From Ogataea parapolymorpha DL-1 (lineage: Eukaryota; Ascomycota; Pichiomycetes; Pichiales; Pichiaceae): a stretch of DNA of 64,000 bases. The position numbers were made by a program, and so were the translations under genes. Under the pieces are notes generated by a model. That model worked only from the letters and a program-made list of their open reading frames with translations. It ran no database searches and was not told the DNA's origin. This document shows, in pieces, positions 8,456-18,435 of the stretch. Location of the stretch: positions 370,735-434,734 of the forward strand of contig NC_027863.1 of the NCBI RefSeq assembly GCF_000187245.1, read 5' to 3'. Every line of letters starts with the position of its first letter. Positions within the stretch are counted from its first letter, which is position 1.

Positions 8456-9682
8456 CTACTCCTCCTCCTCGCGCTGGTCGACGTGGCGCGGCCGCCAAAC
8501 CTCCACCAGGCCGTCCTCTGCGCAGCTGGCCACGACGTTGTCCAGCACAGGGTGCCAATCAGCCTCGCAGATGCGGCCTGTGTGGCCCCCGTGCATAAAC
8601 ACCAGACACGGGTCTGTATAATCGCCCTTCTTACGCTCGTGCTCCTTGACGTCGAATTCGCCCTCGCGGATGTGGCACAGGTCCCACACCAGCACGCGGC
8701 GGTCGCTCGACGACGACAGCAGCAGGTTTTCGCGGAACTTGAGGTCCACCACAGAGCCTGAGTGGCCGTATAGTTTGCGCGTCGGCTGCTCCATCAGACG
8801 CAAATCCCAGCAATTTATCAGGTTGTCGGACGACCCTGTCGCCAGTAGCGTGCCCACGTCCGGGTGGAACGCCACCGCGTTGAGCGGGCCGTCGTGCGCG
8901 TTGGCCACGGCCACCACGGGCCGCGGCGCGCGCAGATCGTGGATCTGCAGTGACAGATCGTCGCTCGCCGACGCCACCACGTTGTTGTGCTGCTTGTTCC
9001 ACGCCACGTCGTTCACAATGCCCGTGTGCGTGTGGAACACCCGCACCGGCACGTCTGCGTCCATGCTCCAGAGAGCGACGGTGTGGTCCTCAGAGCTCGA
9101 CAGCAGCTGATTCTGCGCAAAATTCGGGTTCCACTCCAGCCCGAAGCCCTCCTTGGTGTGGTGTTTGAGAGTTTTGACACGCCCCCCGTTCTCCAGGTCG
9201 TAGATCAGCACGTCCCCGCTGTTGGTCTGTGTGGCCACCAGCCCGGTCTCCTGGTTGACACGCAGCTTGTTGATCTCGCCAGGATGCGGCCACTCACGCT
9301 GCAGGGAGATCTGGTTGCCTTGAAAGAGACTTTTGTCCGCAGAGTCGTCTGTGGTGGGCAGTTGGACAGAGTACTGTCGCAAATAGTTCTGCGAGCCGTC
9401 CGAGGTGTGCGTGCCGACCAAAAAGCTCGCACGCACCGCGTGGCCCGTCTGCTCGGTCCGCCGCAGCCACTCCACGGTCAAACTCGGCCACGGCAGCGCG
9501 TACGAGTAGATAACGTCGTACAGCAGCGGCGACGTTTTCTTCCAGATTTTGTACTCCTCGTTGACGATTTTCTCGGCCACCTGGTACTTTTCCTTGACGG
9601 ACACGGCGGGGGCGGCTGGGACCGCTGCAGGCCCTGTGTCGGGTGTCTGCTTATTTTGAGGCTCCGAGTGAACAGACGTCAT
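8456..9682 (-). CDS. HAT2: WD40 histone chaperone subunit, Hat2/RbAp48 type
   Basis: 408 residues: a CAF1C-type N-terminal helix/WD region (EEYKIWKKTSPLLYDVIY, then LPWPSLTVEWL) followed by about six WD repeats with typical GH...WD spacing. Proteins of this family bind H4 helix 1 in the Hat1 acetyltransferase complex (Hat2) or in CAF-1 (Msi1). The sequence favours Hat2, but an Msi1 role is not fully excluded. Start: ATG at 9682 (MTSVHSEP); the frame extends 18 codons upstream but without ATG. The C-terminus is acidic (REEEE). Confidence 0.88.
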   Translation of the reverse strand: MTSVHSEPQNKQTPDTGPAAVPAAPAVSVKEKYQVAEKIVNEEYKIWKKTSPLLYDVIYSYALPWPSLTVEWLRRTEQTGHAVRASFLVGTHTSDGSQNYLRQYSVQLPTTDDSADKSLFQGNQISLQREWPHPGEINKLRVNQETGLVATQTNSGDVLIYDLENGGRVKTLKHHTKEGFGLEWNPNFAQNQLLSSSEDHTVALWSMDADVPVRVFHTHTGIVNDVAWNKQHNNVVASASDDLSLQIHDLRAPRPVVAVANAHDGPLNAVAFHPDVGTLLATGSSDNLINCWDLRLMEQPTRKLYGHSGSVVDLKFRENLLLSSSSDRRVLVWDLCHIREGEFDVKEHERKKGDYTDPCLVFMHGGHTGRICEADWHPVLDNVVASCAEDGLVEVWRPRHVDQREEEE

Positions 9683-10068
9683 GGAAATATATAGTTTATA
9701 TTTTAAAAATGCTGGTTTTAGATGGCAGGCGTGCACGACTCAATTTGGCGTGGTTGAATTTTCGGCTCTGTCTGAGACAGCATAGTCGGGGTGCCAGCGG
9801 GCAGAGCTGCCGGCCAGGGGCCAAACGGCGTGGGGCTGATTTGAACGGGACAAAGAGGCGCTTAGAAAAGTTGCCAGAAAAGATGTTGTGAGTTGGTCCT
9901 TGCTGCCTTGCTGCCCCTGCCGCCCCTGCTGCCTTGTAAACGACAGCCAGACCCCTTCTCTCGACATTCCTATCTTTTCCACGCCTGGTTCGGCCAGATC
10001 GGGGCTCCTTGACTGACACTGGGTTATCGGACTATCCTTGCGCGTGCGATAGATCGCGCAAAAGTCGG

Positions 10069-10309
10069 ACGCGTTTGTTTCCTGGTTGCAGGGGGTTTGA
10101 GAAGGAGAGAAAAAAAGTGCACGGGACCAGCCCTGGATGGGCTACAAGCGGGTCTAGTTTGGGATGTACCCATTGCCAGTAGTGTTTGGAGGGCATATAC
10201 TAAAGAAGAGAGCATTTTAGAGCATTTTCTGCTGCTCGGATAGTGAAATACTCTGCCTCCTCCCCTAACAGGATTTGTTTACAGACGCGTCTGGGAAAAA
10301 ACTATATAA
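10069..10309 (+). promoter_or_regulatory. RNR2 promoter: two MCB boxes and a TATA element
   Basis: Between HAT2 and RNR2 there are 682 gene-free bases. ACGCGT, the MCB core bound by MBF in G1/S, occurs at 10069-10074 and 10285-10290. TATATAA is at 10303-10309, about 55 bases before the RNR2 ATG. Ribonucleotide reductase genes are classic MBF targets, so the second MCB next to the TATA box fits S-phase induction. I did not find a clear Crt1/Rfx1 X-box. Confidence 0.7.
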
Positions 10310-10364
10310 GGTGCATTAATCCAGTAGGCAATTTTCATTAAAAAAAAACCTTTTGTCTTATAAA

Positions 10365-11591
10365 ATGTCTGTGCAAGAAACGCCTTCCAAGACCACAGCC
10401 AACGCTCTGTCCACCCTCGACCTGTCCTCTGCCGACAAGAAGGACCTGACCGCCACGCTGACCGCCGCCGCCAAGGCCAAGGCAGCAGCTAATGGCATCG
10501 AGGAGACCCCCCAGGAGGACTCGTCCGACGACAAGGCCAAGGAACACAAGGATTTCTTGGCTAAGCACAAGGTCCACCGTCACAAGCTGATGCAGATGGA
10601 GAAGGACGAGCCTCTGTTGGTTGAAAATAAGAGAAGATTCGTCTTGTTTCCTATCAAGTACCACGAGATTTGGCAGATGTACAAGAAGGCAGAGGCCTCG
10701 TTCTGGACTGCGGAGGAAATCGATTTGTCCAAGGACCTGCACGACTGGAACAACAGACTCAACGACAACGAGAGATACTTTGTTTCGAGAGTGCTGGCCT
10801 TCTTTGCTGCTTCGGACGGCATTGTCAACGAGAACCTGGTCGAGAACTTCTCTGCCGAGGTGCAAGTTCCCGAGGCCAAGTGTTTCTACGGGTTCCAGAT
10901 CATGATGGAGAACATCCACTCGGAAACGTACTCGCTTCTGATCGACACCTACGTCAAGGACCCTAAGGAGGCCGAGTTCCTGTTCAACGCCATTGAGACC
11001 ATCCCATGTATCAAGGAGAAGGCCGAATGGGCCATGAGATGGATCAACGACGAGGAGGCGCTGTTTGCCGAGAGACTCGTTGCGTTTGCTGCCGTGGAGG
11101 GTATTTTCTTCTCTGGCTCGTTTGCCTCGATCTTCTGGCTCAAGAAGAGAGGACTGATGCCTGGTCTGACCTTTTCGAACGAGCTGATTTGCAGAGACGA
11201 GGGTCTGCACACCGACTTTGCCTGTCTGCTCTTCTCGCACCTCAACAACACCCCAAACAACGACATCGTGCTCAAGATCATCACCGAGGCCGTCGACATC
11301 GAAAAGAGATACTTCACCGACGCCCTGCCTGTCAACCTGCTGGGTATGAACTGCAGTCTGATGTGCCAATACGTGGAGTTTGTTGCTGACCGGCTGCTTT
11401 TATCTCTGGGCTGCAAGAAGCACTACAACGCCACGAACCCATTCGACTTCATGGAGAACATCTCTCTTGCAGGCAAAACCAACTTCTTCGAGAAGAGAGT
11501 GTCCGATTACCAGAAGGCGGGCGTCATGGCCAAGAACACCCAGGAAAAGGCCGACACCGAGACCGGCTTCACCTTCGACGAGGATTTCTAA
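10365..11591 (+). CDS. RNR2: Ribonucleotide reductase small subunit R2
   Basis: 408 residues, near-identical in character to yeast Rnr2. It carries the diiron-tyrosyl cofactor that starts dNTP synthesis. Visible are the Asp ligand in [11 protein letters not shown] (about residue 120), the Glu/His pair in ENIHSE followed by the radical tyrosine region SLLIDTY, the second ligand set in [11 protein letters not shown] and [10 protein letters not shown], and the C-terminal tail FTFDEDF that docks on the large subunit. Start: ATG at 10365; four codons of open frame upstream carry no ATG. The rich use of favoured codons (AAG, CTG, GAG) fits high expression. Confidence 0.98.
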   Translation: MSVQETPSKTTANALSTLDLSSADKKDLTATLTAAAKAKAAANGIEETPQEDSSDDKAKEHKDFLAKHKVHRHKLMQMEKDEPLLVENKRRFVLFPIKYHEIWQMYKKAEASFWTAEEIDLSKDLHDWNNRLNDNERYFVSRVLAFFAASDGIVNENLVENFSAEVQVPEAKCFYGFQIMMENIHSETYSLLIDTYVKDPKEAEFLFNAIETIPCIKEKAEWAMRWINDEEALFAERLVAFAAVEGIFFSGSFASIFWLKKRGLMPGLTFSNELICRDEGLHTDFACLLFSHLNNTPNNDIVLKIITEAVDIEKRYFTDALPVNLLGMNCSLMCQYVEFVADRLLLSLGCKKHYNATNPFDFMENISLAGKTNFFEKRVSDYQKAGVMAKNTQEKADTETGFTFDEDF

Positions 11592-11715
11592 TGAGGATCA
11601 CGCGACGTCCATTAATGTATACTAGAATGTTTTTTAAGCATATTGATGAATCGAATTTTTGTGCAAGGATGTAGAACAAAATATTTCTGCGTGGAAAATA
11701 TTTCTCCCTCTGTTT

Positions 11716-13218
11716 ATGAACACACACAAAGGCGGTGGCCAACCTTCCAGTTCGATGATAAAGCGCACTTACAAGGATGCAATCAATGCGCTAAACTCCC
11801 TACAATCGAACGCTGCCACCATAGAGGCGGCCCGCCGCGCCGCAGGCGCCAACAACTCTCGTTTGATTCCCGAGATGCTGGAGTGGACAAGACGTATAGG
11901 GTACAAGCCACAGGACCTGGACAGGCTCAACGTGATCCATGTGACGGGGACCAAGGGCAAGGGCTCGACGTGTGCGTTTGCGACAAGCATCTTGTTGCAG
12001 TACCGGTCGCCGGCGCAGGTCCCAGGTGCCAAGATCACCAAGATAGGCCTGTATACGTCCCCCCATCTCAAGAGCGTGCGGGAGCGGCTGATGATCAACG
12101 GCAAGCCGATTTCGGAGGCGCTGTTCACCAAGTACTTTTTCGACGTGTGGGACCGTCTCAGCACGTCTGTGTCCGACCCTGAGCAGTTCCCGGAGATGGG
12201 GCCGGGTGTCAAGCCTGCATATTTCCGGTTTCTGACGCTGTTGTCGTTCCACGCGTTTTCGAGCGAGAAGGTCGACACCGCTGTGTACGAGGTGGGTGTC
12301 GGGGGCGAGTACGACTCTACCAACATCTTTGTGCACCCCACCACATGCGGCATCTCGTCGCTCGGGATCGACCACACCGCTGTTCTGGGAGACACTTTGG
12401 AAAAGATTGCGTGGAACAAGGCGGGCATTTTCAAGCAGGGTGCGGCGTGTTTCACCGTGGAGCAGCCCGAGCCCGCGCTGCGTGTGATCCGCGAGCGCGC
12501 GGCCGAGAAAAAAGCGGCCAGTCTTGAGGTGGTGCACACTAGATCCGACGTGGCAGAGATCCGGCTCGGCATCAACGGGGATTTCCAGCGCCAGAACGCG
12601 TCGCTGGCCGTGTCTTTGTGCAGGGCTCACCTGGAGCGGCTGGGCTTCGAGCTGGGCGACTTTGAAGTGCTGCCCGAGGAGTTTGTCACGGGACTCGAGC
12701 AGGCGTCGTGGCCCGGGCGGTGCCAGATCATTCGCGATAGCAAACGAGACGACATCACCTGGTATGTGGACGGCGCACACACGGCAGAGAGCATTGCGAG
12801 CGGCACAGCATGGTTTGCGCAGTGCGCGAGCGATTCTCACCGCAAGGTGCTGCTGTTCAACCAGCAGACCAGAAACGTGGAGAGTCTGCTACGGAAACTG
12901 CACGAGCAGATGGACGCGGCCGGCAAACGGTTCGACAACGCCATCTTCTGCACAAACGTGACGTACGCAGACGGCAGGTACAGCGACGACCTGGTTTCGA
13001 TGAATGTTGCCCAGGACAAGGTGGACTCGATGGAGGTGCAGAAGCAGATGGCCTCGATATGGGACGGGCTGAGCAAGGACTCGCGCAAACACCTGTTCCA
13101 CGACATCGAGACGAGCCTGAACTTCATCCGGACACTGGAGGGCCCGCTGGACGTGTTTGTGTGCGGATCGCTGCATCTGGTGGGCGGCTTCTTGCTGGTA
13201 CTGGAGGGCCGAACATGA
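11716..13218 (+). CDS. MET7: Folylpolyglutamate synthase
   Basis: 500 residues, matching yeast Met7, which adds glutamates to folates and is needed for methionine synthesis and mitochondrial function. The ATP-binding P-loop VTGTKGKGS lies near residues 80-88. The Mur-ligase signature follows (YTSPHLKSVRERL, then GIDHTAVLGDTLEKIAWNKAGIFK), and the C-terminal domain has FNQQTRNVESLL and CGSLHLVGG. Two in-frame ATGs, 11716 and 11755, could give a longer and a shorter form. Dual cytosolic/mitochondrial location is known for the family, but whether the first 13 residues target mitochondria is unclear. The protein kinase gene follows 47 bases downstream on the same strand. Confidence 0.95.
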   Translation: MNTHKGGGQPSSSMIKRTYKDAINALNSLQSNAATIEAARRAAGANNSRLIPEMLEWTRRIGYKPQDLDRLNVIHVTGTKGKGSTCAFATSILLQYRSPAQVPGAKITKIGLYTSPHLKSVRERLMINGKPISEALFTKYFFDVWDRLSTSVSDPEQFPEMGPGVKPAYFRFLTLLSFHAFSSEKVDTAVYEVGVGGEYDSTNIFVHPTTCGISSLGIDHTAVLGDTLEKIAWNKAGIFKQGAACFTVEQPEPALRVIRERAAEKKAASLEVVHTRSDVAEIRLGINGDFQRQNASLAVSLCRAHLERLGFELGDFEVLPEEFVTGLEQASWPGRCQIIRDSKRDDITWYVDGAHTAESIASGTAWFAQCASDSHRKVLLFNQQTRNVESLLRKLHEQMDAAGKRFDNAIFCTNVTYADGRYSDDLVSMNVAQDKVDSMEVQKQMASIWDGLSKDSRKHLFHDIETSLNFIRTLEGPLDVFVCGSLHLVGGFLLVLEGRT

Positions 13219-13265
13219 ATAAATATTCTATATTAGTTTGCACAGCCATGGAAAAATAAATTAGA

Positions 13266-15449
13266 ATGCTAAATCGCAGCGTCATCGACGAAAGAGCGAT
13301 ATACACCAAGCGGGCCGAGGATTACGCGGAGCTGGTGCGCCGGTTCAGCGAGCCGGGGTTGCGCGAGGTGGGCAACTACCGGCTGGGTGACGAGATCGGT
13401 TCCGGCGCCTTCGGCAAGGTGTACATCGCGCACCACAAGCTGCTGAGGTCCAAGGTTGTTGTGAAGAAGGGCGACCGTGTGACGCCGTCGGGCTGCAACG
13501 ACAACCTCATGCGCGAGTACTACTACCTGAAGGAGTTTGGTGCGCACCCTAATGTCACCAAACTGTACGAGCTGATCTTGACCGAGACCAGTGCGTTCAT
13601 GGTGCTGGAGTTCTGTCCCGAGGGCGACTTGTTTGAGTATCTGAGCCGGCACAAGAGGCTGCCCCTGGACGAGAGCCTGCGGATGTTTGTGCAGCTGGCG
13701 TCGGCCGTCCACTACATGCACCGCAGCGGCTGTTGCCACCGGGACCTGAAGCTGGAAAATGTGCTGCTGGACAAAAAACACAACGTGAAGCTGTCGGACT
13801 TTGGGTTTGCGCGCGAGTTCCCGATGGCGCAGCATGGTCCGCGCGGGCTTCTCAGCGACATCTGTGGCACGAGCGCGTACATGGCTCCGGAGCTGCTGAG
13901 AAAGACGCCGTACGTGGGCACGAAAACAGACATCTGGGCGCTCGGCGTGATCCTGTACACGCTGGTGGCGGGCGAGATGCCGTTTGACGACTCGCTCGAC
14001 GAGGACGCGCTTGTGGCCGCTGTGTGTGAGCGCGAGCCGACGTACAATCCCGAGCTGTTTGGGCCGGAGCTGCTGCCGCTTGCGCGCGCAATGCTGGCCA
14101 AGGACCCGGATCGCCGCGCGTCGTCGCTTGACGAGGTGTTGCGCGCGCCCGTGCTACATGCGTACGGCGGGCCCGCGCAGCTTGAGCTCATCAGCCGGCT
14201 GCTGTACCGCACAGCGCCCGCGCTGGAGCTCTCGCACAAGGACAAGTTTCTGCTCAAGGAGCTCACCAGCGTGGGGATCGACAAGGATACGCTCAAACGC
14301 ACCATCTACCACGAGACGATGGACCAGGTGTACGGGTTTTGGCAGCTAGCGCGCGAGAAGAACCGCAAGGGCCGCACGAAACGGATCCGGCACCGCAGCA
14401 GGAGCATGCTGCGCATTCCGACGTCGAAGTCGTTCATGGAGTCGCGGCTGAGCTCGACGCCCGAGCAGGCCGCGCAACCGGTGCAGCAGTTGCCCGAACC
14501 ACAGCGGTCGGCGGCCCCGAGCGCGCAGTCGTCCGACCAGAGCAGTCTGCGCAAGGGCCATGGGTTCTCGCTGAAACGGCTACTGGGCAAAATGCGGCCC
14601 AGCAGGGAGCACGAGCTCCAGCCGGTACCGCAGCCGTCCGCACAGGCTGACGACACGGCACGCCAGGAGCTGTCTGCGGTGTCCCCGACACAGCCCGTGT
14701 CGGCCAACGTGGTGGTGATTGAGCCGCCCAGGTCGCCGCGCGTGAAGAACGTGGGCACGAGTGCCGACAACACGCCGCGCGCAATGCGCCCGCAATCGCT
14801 CGTTTCGTCGTACTCAATGCAGACTACCGTCTCAGAAACGTCGAACGGCTCGGGCTACAACACGGGCTACTCCACAGACACAAACTTAAATGGCACGGGC
14901 ACCACGCTCGGCAGCCACACGGGGCCGTTGGCGCACTCGTCCACGTCCGGCGGACGCCCGCAGTACGCGCGCGGGCTGAGCGACTGGTCGCTGAACTCGA
15001 AAAACGTCGCGTCGCAGCCGACGTCGCCCACGTCGTCGTTCACGACCGTGTCGCGCTCCAACTCGCTGGAGTCGGCGTCGCGGTCGGTGCGCGGACGTTC
15101 GCGCAGACGCAAGAACTCGGGCATCTTTGGCACATCGGGCAACAGCAACGGGTTCCTGTCCAAACGGGGCAAGTCGCCGTTGCAGTCGAAAATCAACACG
15201 AAATGGAGCTTTGGCGCCATCCAGAAGTCCGCCAAGGAAAACCGATTCGGCAAGAGCTCCAAACAGCAGCAGATTATTGAGGAAGAAGCCGAGGACGACG
15301 CATCGGAGGACGAGCTACTGAACGAGACAGAATACGCGGACGGCGAGCTGGAGGAGATGGGAGACTCAGAATTTGAGCAGGGTGAGGTGCAGGACGTTGC
15401 CGAACAGCTTTCGAACTACAAGCTAGACCAGCCGGCAGATAGATGTTAA
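13266..15449 (+). CDS. Ser/Thr protein kinase, YPL150W-like
   Basis: 727 residues. The kinase domain spans about residues 39-300: glycine loop GSGAFGKV (45-52), ATP lysine in VVVKK, catalytic HRDLKLEN (158-165), DFG (178-180), T-loop with CGTSAYMAPE, and a DIWALGVILY block. The C-terminal 400 residues are Ser/Arg-rich, low complexity, and end in an acidic stretch. The unusual VVVKKGD after HHKLL and the domain order resemble the poorly characterised yeast kinase YPL150W; Kin4/Frk1-like kinases are the alternative. All catalytic residues are present. Start is the ATG at 13266. High GC and long Ser/Thr tracts suggest a regulated, phosphorylated tail. Confidence 0.85.
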   Translation: MLNRSVIDERAIYTKRAEDYAELVRRFSEPGLREVGNYRLGDEIGSGAFGKVYIAHHKLLRSKVVVKKGDRVTPSGCNDNLMREYYYLKEFGAHPNVTKLYELILTETSAFMVLEFCPEGDLFEYLSRHKRLPLDESLRMFVQLASAVHYMHRSGCCHRDLKLENVLLDKKHNVKLSDFGFAREFPMAQHGPRGLLSDICGTSAYMAPELLRKTPYVGTKTDIWALGVILYTLVAGEMPFDDSLDEDALVAAVCEREPTYNPELFGPELLPLARAMLAKDPDRRASSLDEVLRAPVLHAYGGPAQLELISRLLYRTAPALELSHKDKFLLKELTSVGIDKDTLKRTIYHETMDQVYGFWQLAREKNRKGRTKRIRHRSRSMLRIPTSKSFMESRLSSTPEQAAQPVQQLPEPQRSAAPSAQSSDQSSLRKGHGFSLKRLLGKMRPSREHELQPVPQPSAQADDTARQELSAVSPTQPVSANVVVIEPPRSPRVKNVGTSADNTPRAMRPQSLVSSYSMQTTVSETSNGSGYNTGYSTDTNLNGTGTTLGSHTGPLAHSSTSGGRPQYARGLSDWSLNSKNVASQPTSPTSSFTTVSRSNSLESASRSVRGRSRRRKNSGIFGTSGNSNGFLSKRGKSPLQSKINTKWSFGAIQKSAKENRFGKSSKQQQIIEEEAEDDASEDELLNETEYADGELEEMGDSEFEQGEVQDVAEQLSNYKLDQPADRC

Positions 15450-15483
15450 TAAAGGTGCGCAAAATACAGAATATAAAAAAATA

Positions 15484-15554
15484 TGCGTAAACCCGGAATC
15501 GAACCGGGGGCTCGTCGATGGCAACGACGAATTTTACCACTAAACCATTTACGC
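15484..15554 (-). tRNA. tRNA-Gly (GCC)
   Basis: Identical over 71 nt to the copies at 7291 and 22781. Anticodon GCC, no intron. A T6 run follows the 3' end on the minus strand within 15474-15483. It sits 34 bases after the kinase stop codon, in convergent orientation. Confidence 0.98.
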
Positions 15555-16119
15555 AGCTTATACTGTGTAGCCGCGCCCCCACACTACACATCCAGCCGTG
15601 ATGATCTGCGTCTGCGTCATCTGCGAGTGATGCATGTCCCATCAGATGCATGCAAAGTACCACAAATGCATACACCCGGAAAAAATCGCCGCCAGCATGC
15701 ACCAAGCGAGATCCAGCTGCCGCCGAAAAGGTCACCTACTTCCTTGTCCAGGAGGTCGCAGAATTGGTTATGCGTCCAACAATAAAATTGAGTTTTTTAA
15801 AGTTCATCGTAACATACCCAAAAGGGGCAATGTCAAATCGGATCCTGTCCCTCGTTCCGAGGTATTACCGTTCCGGGTGGAACAAAGAAATTGCATGGGG
15901 ATTTCCCGTTGATCATGTGGCTTTTGCTATCTGCTAGAAGCACAGAAGCGGCACCACAAACCAGTCCCAACCCGCCTCGAACGCTTTCTAACTTGCTCGT
16001 ATCGGAAACTGTATTCCGTACCCTGCAACGCTACGCCTGTCGCAGATCCTCGCTCATTTTTAAAAAAGGTCGGATTTAATTACAGATTCATCAATCGTTG
16101 CGCATACTGTATTACTCAC
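15555..16119. other. Gene-free 565 bases
   Basis: Lies upstream of the minus-strand tRNA-Gly and downstream of the minus-strand gene that ends at 16120. Only short, overlapping open frames are present. I see no RNA gene, repeat or clear regulatory site. Confidence 0.5.
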
Positions 16120-18036
16120 TTACAATGCATTCATCAACAGGCCCTTGAGCTCTTTTTTGAAACTGTCCAACTCCTCGCTTTTGATTGGCGTTGACGTCGA
16201 CAGCGACCCATCGTTTTGGCGGGCTTCAAACGTCTCGTTCGTATAGCTGGGCTCTCCAGCACAAAGCTTTTCCAGCGTCTTCTTTAAATCTTCCTTGCTC
16301 TGCACGCCTGGAATCTGCTCTGTCGGGCACAGCTCCGCAACGCCGTGCTCAGTGTGCACCACGTCTTTCGTCTCCGCCTGGTCCTCAAACACCGTGATCA
16401 AATTGAAATTGAGCCCGCTGCTATGTCTTTTTTTCGGCGGTGGGAACTCTCTGTTGGCCAGCTGCGGCGACGAAACCGGTGTTGCGCGCACAGAACCATC
16501 TGCGTCTCTGAGGCCGTCGATTATGGTATTGTACAGGTCGACGAGCTCGTTGATCGAGCCGCCAATCTGTGTCAGATTCTCCACAGAATCTGTTTCGTTG
16601 AGCTCCATAGCACTCAGCTTGTTGGTTATTGCGTCTAGCTTGCTAATGAGGTCTTTGTACTGGGACTGTTTCTTCGGCGAAGAAACGTCCTCTGCGACCA
16701 GAGGCCCCTCATTCGCCGCTGCTACCTCCTGTTGCAAACTCTGCTGCAGGGCAATCAACTGCTGCAGAGCATGGCTCATAAGCACCAGTTTCGTTGGCAA
16801 AGTCAGATGGTGGCTGGCCAGCCGCACGTTGAACTTGCGAGCACACAGCTGAGCAATTTGTGCCGTTTCCTTCGTCCGCTCAACGGGAGCATCTTCCGCG
16901 ATTGCAAGCAGCACGCACAAAAATATCTTGCGCAGCAACTTGAAACATTGCAACGTCCGCGACGGACTGGACGCCAATTGGAGCGGCGGCGGTGCTGCTT
17001 TTGGCTGCGGGAATGTTGGACTATGCGGGAGCGGCGAGTCGCCCGAGAAAGAGCGCAGTCGCAGAGGTTTTAGCGGGACTGGATCAGACCCATCTGCCAG
17101 TCCCTCAGAGTTGAGCACGCCCACAAACCGCAGATCCTGGCTTCCCAGGTCCAGCTGGTAAACGTCCAGGTATCTGTGGAGGTACTCAAGATCGGCAAAC
17201 GGGAGTAGTGCGGCGATTTTCTGATTTGTGGTTGCCAGAAGCGTGTTCAGCACACCCTGGAGCAGAATTGGCAAGGCCACACGGCGACTTTGCGAACTCC
17301 CGCCCAGAAGCACATTGAGATTGTCATTAGCCATATTTGTGAATGTTCGCACGTGTGAAGAAAGCGTTCTATCCAGCTGGTGGTTGATTTGCAAAAACTT
17401 GTCCAGCTTATTTGTAACCAGTTGCAAATATATGCGAATGGCGATTTTCTTCGTGTTGATGTCGAGAACCAAAAACGCTGTTGCCAGCAGCGTCGCGAGC
17501 TTCAAGCACGCGGGGATTATGCGACCTGCATTTTTTTTAGCGAAACGCAGTAACGCCAGCGCCAAGTGGAATGCCCGGTGAGAGTGAACAAGCCGGTGCG
17601 ACGGGACGTCACAGACGCTAATCCGAACCTTAGTCTGCGATAAAGCAGAGCTTGATAGCGTGTCAGTGCTCCTCATCAAGTTCGAAGCAATGATTTCAAA
17701 CTTGAATTTATCAAGCGCCAGGAGCACCTGGTTTTTTAGCTCAGAACAGTCTTTAGAATAGTCCTCAATTAATTGAACATAACTCAATGAAGGCAGATGT
17801 TTGGCAGTGGTCGGGCTGGTCCTTGAAGAAACCAAAGTTGAGCCATTGGAATGCGAAACAGACCCGACTTTTGACTGGTTTGTGGTGCTGGAGCTCTGAT
17901 CTGGATGGGTATACATATGCTGGCTGATGGACGACGAGGCCTCGGAAAGCGTTTCCTCAAGGCCCCAATCGGAAAGAGCGTCTAGGGACGGCCAGACCTT
18001 TGGATCTCGGCCGGCCATGGTTATTCGGGCGTCCAT
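16120..18036 (-). CDS. Ser-rich protein with central hydrophobic segment, possibly Inp2-like peroxisome inheritance factor
   Basis: 638 residues from the ATG at 18036; the frame extends 19 codons upward without ATG. The first 80 residues are Ser/Thr-rich. A central region of about 250 residues is mostly helical and contains one hydrophobic stretch (ACLKLATLLATAFLVLDI), suitable for membrane anchoring. The last third is polar with predicted coiled-coil (SKLDAITNKLSAMELNE) and ends LKKELKGLLMNAL-like. Arrangement and length recall Inp2, the peroxisomal Myo2 receptor with a vezatin-like domain, but I cannot point to a diagnostic motif, so the name is a suggestion only. Coding status is well supported by length and amino-acid composition. 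Confidence 0.6.
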   Translation of the reverse strand: MDARITMAGRDPKVWPSLDALSDWGLEETLSEASSSISQHMYTHPDQSSSTTNQSKVGSVSHSNGSTLVSSRTSPTTAKHLPSLSYVQLIEDYSKDCSELKNQVLLALDKFKFEIIASNLMRSTDTLSSSALSQTKVRISVCDVPSHRLVHSHRAFHLALALLRFAKKNAGRIIPACLKLATLLATAFLVLDINTKKIAIRIYLQLVTNKLDKFLQINHQLDRTLSSHVRTFTNMANDNLNVLLGGSSQSRRVALPILLQGVLNTLLATTNQKIAALLPFADLEYLHRYLDVYQLDLGSQDLRFVGVLNSEGLADGSDPVPLKPLRLRSFSGDSPLPHSPTFPQPKAAPPPLQLASSPSRTLQCFKLLRKIFLCVLLAIAEDAPVERTKETAQIAQLCARKFNVRLASHHLTLPTKLVLMSHALQQLIALQQSLQQEVAAANEGPLVAEDVSSPKKQSQYKDLISKLDAITNKLSAMELNETDSVENLTQIGGSINELVDLYNTIIDGLRDADGSVRATPVSSPQLANREFPPPKKRHSSGLNFNLITVFEDQAETKDVVHTEHGVAELCPTEQIPGVQSKEDLKKTLEKLCAGEPSYTNETFEARQNDGSLSTSTPIKSEELDSFKKELKGLLMNAL

Positions 18037-18299
18037 AGCGGTGCCGTGATGCGCTCTCGTGAGGGTAGAAAAATGATAAAATAAAAAAAACAAAACACCC
18101 TTTTCTGCTAGACGCGTCGATGCGGCTAATTTTCGGGCGGAGCGAAATGCGCTGCATTTTCTGGCCGCAATAGGCTACGCGCACGACACAAAGTGCGGAG
18201 CACCAAATGGGCAGTGGGCATGGAGCATGTGTCTTCCATTGACCTCTTCCCTGACGAAGGTAAATGTGTACATAGCGTGCGATATTGATTTGCAAAACT

Positions 18300-18371
18300 G
18301 CCTCCTTAGCTTAGTGGTAGAGCGTTGCACTTGTAATGCAAAGGTCGCTAGTTCAATTCTGGCAGGAGGCA
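18300..18371 (+). tRNA. tRNA-Thr (TGT)
   Basis: A 72-nt cloverleaf with acceptor GCCTCCT/AGGAGGC, A-box-like TAGCTTAGTGGTAGAGC, anticodon TGT in CTTGTAA, T arm AGTTCAATTCT and discriminator A. A T7 run follows immediately. No intron. Confidence 0.95.
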
Positions 18372-18435
18372 TTTTTTTGGTTGTCACAACATAATTTTTT
18401 TTTTAATATATAAATTAATTTATATCTTCTACTCA

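Noticed and set aside
10338..11369. 343-codon minus-strand open frame opposite RNR2
   Set aside because: Exact antisense of a highly conserved gene, Val/Leu/Gly-rich. A shadow of biased codon use.
11800..12840. 346-codon minus-strand open frame opposite MET7
   Set aside because: Antisense to conserved folylpolyglutamate synthase motifs, Arg/His/Leu-rich, without recognisable features.
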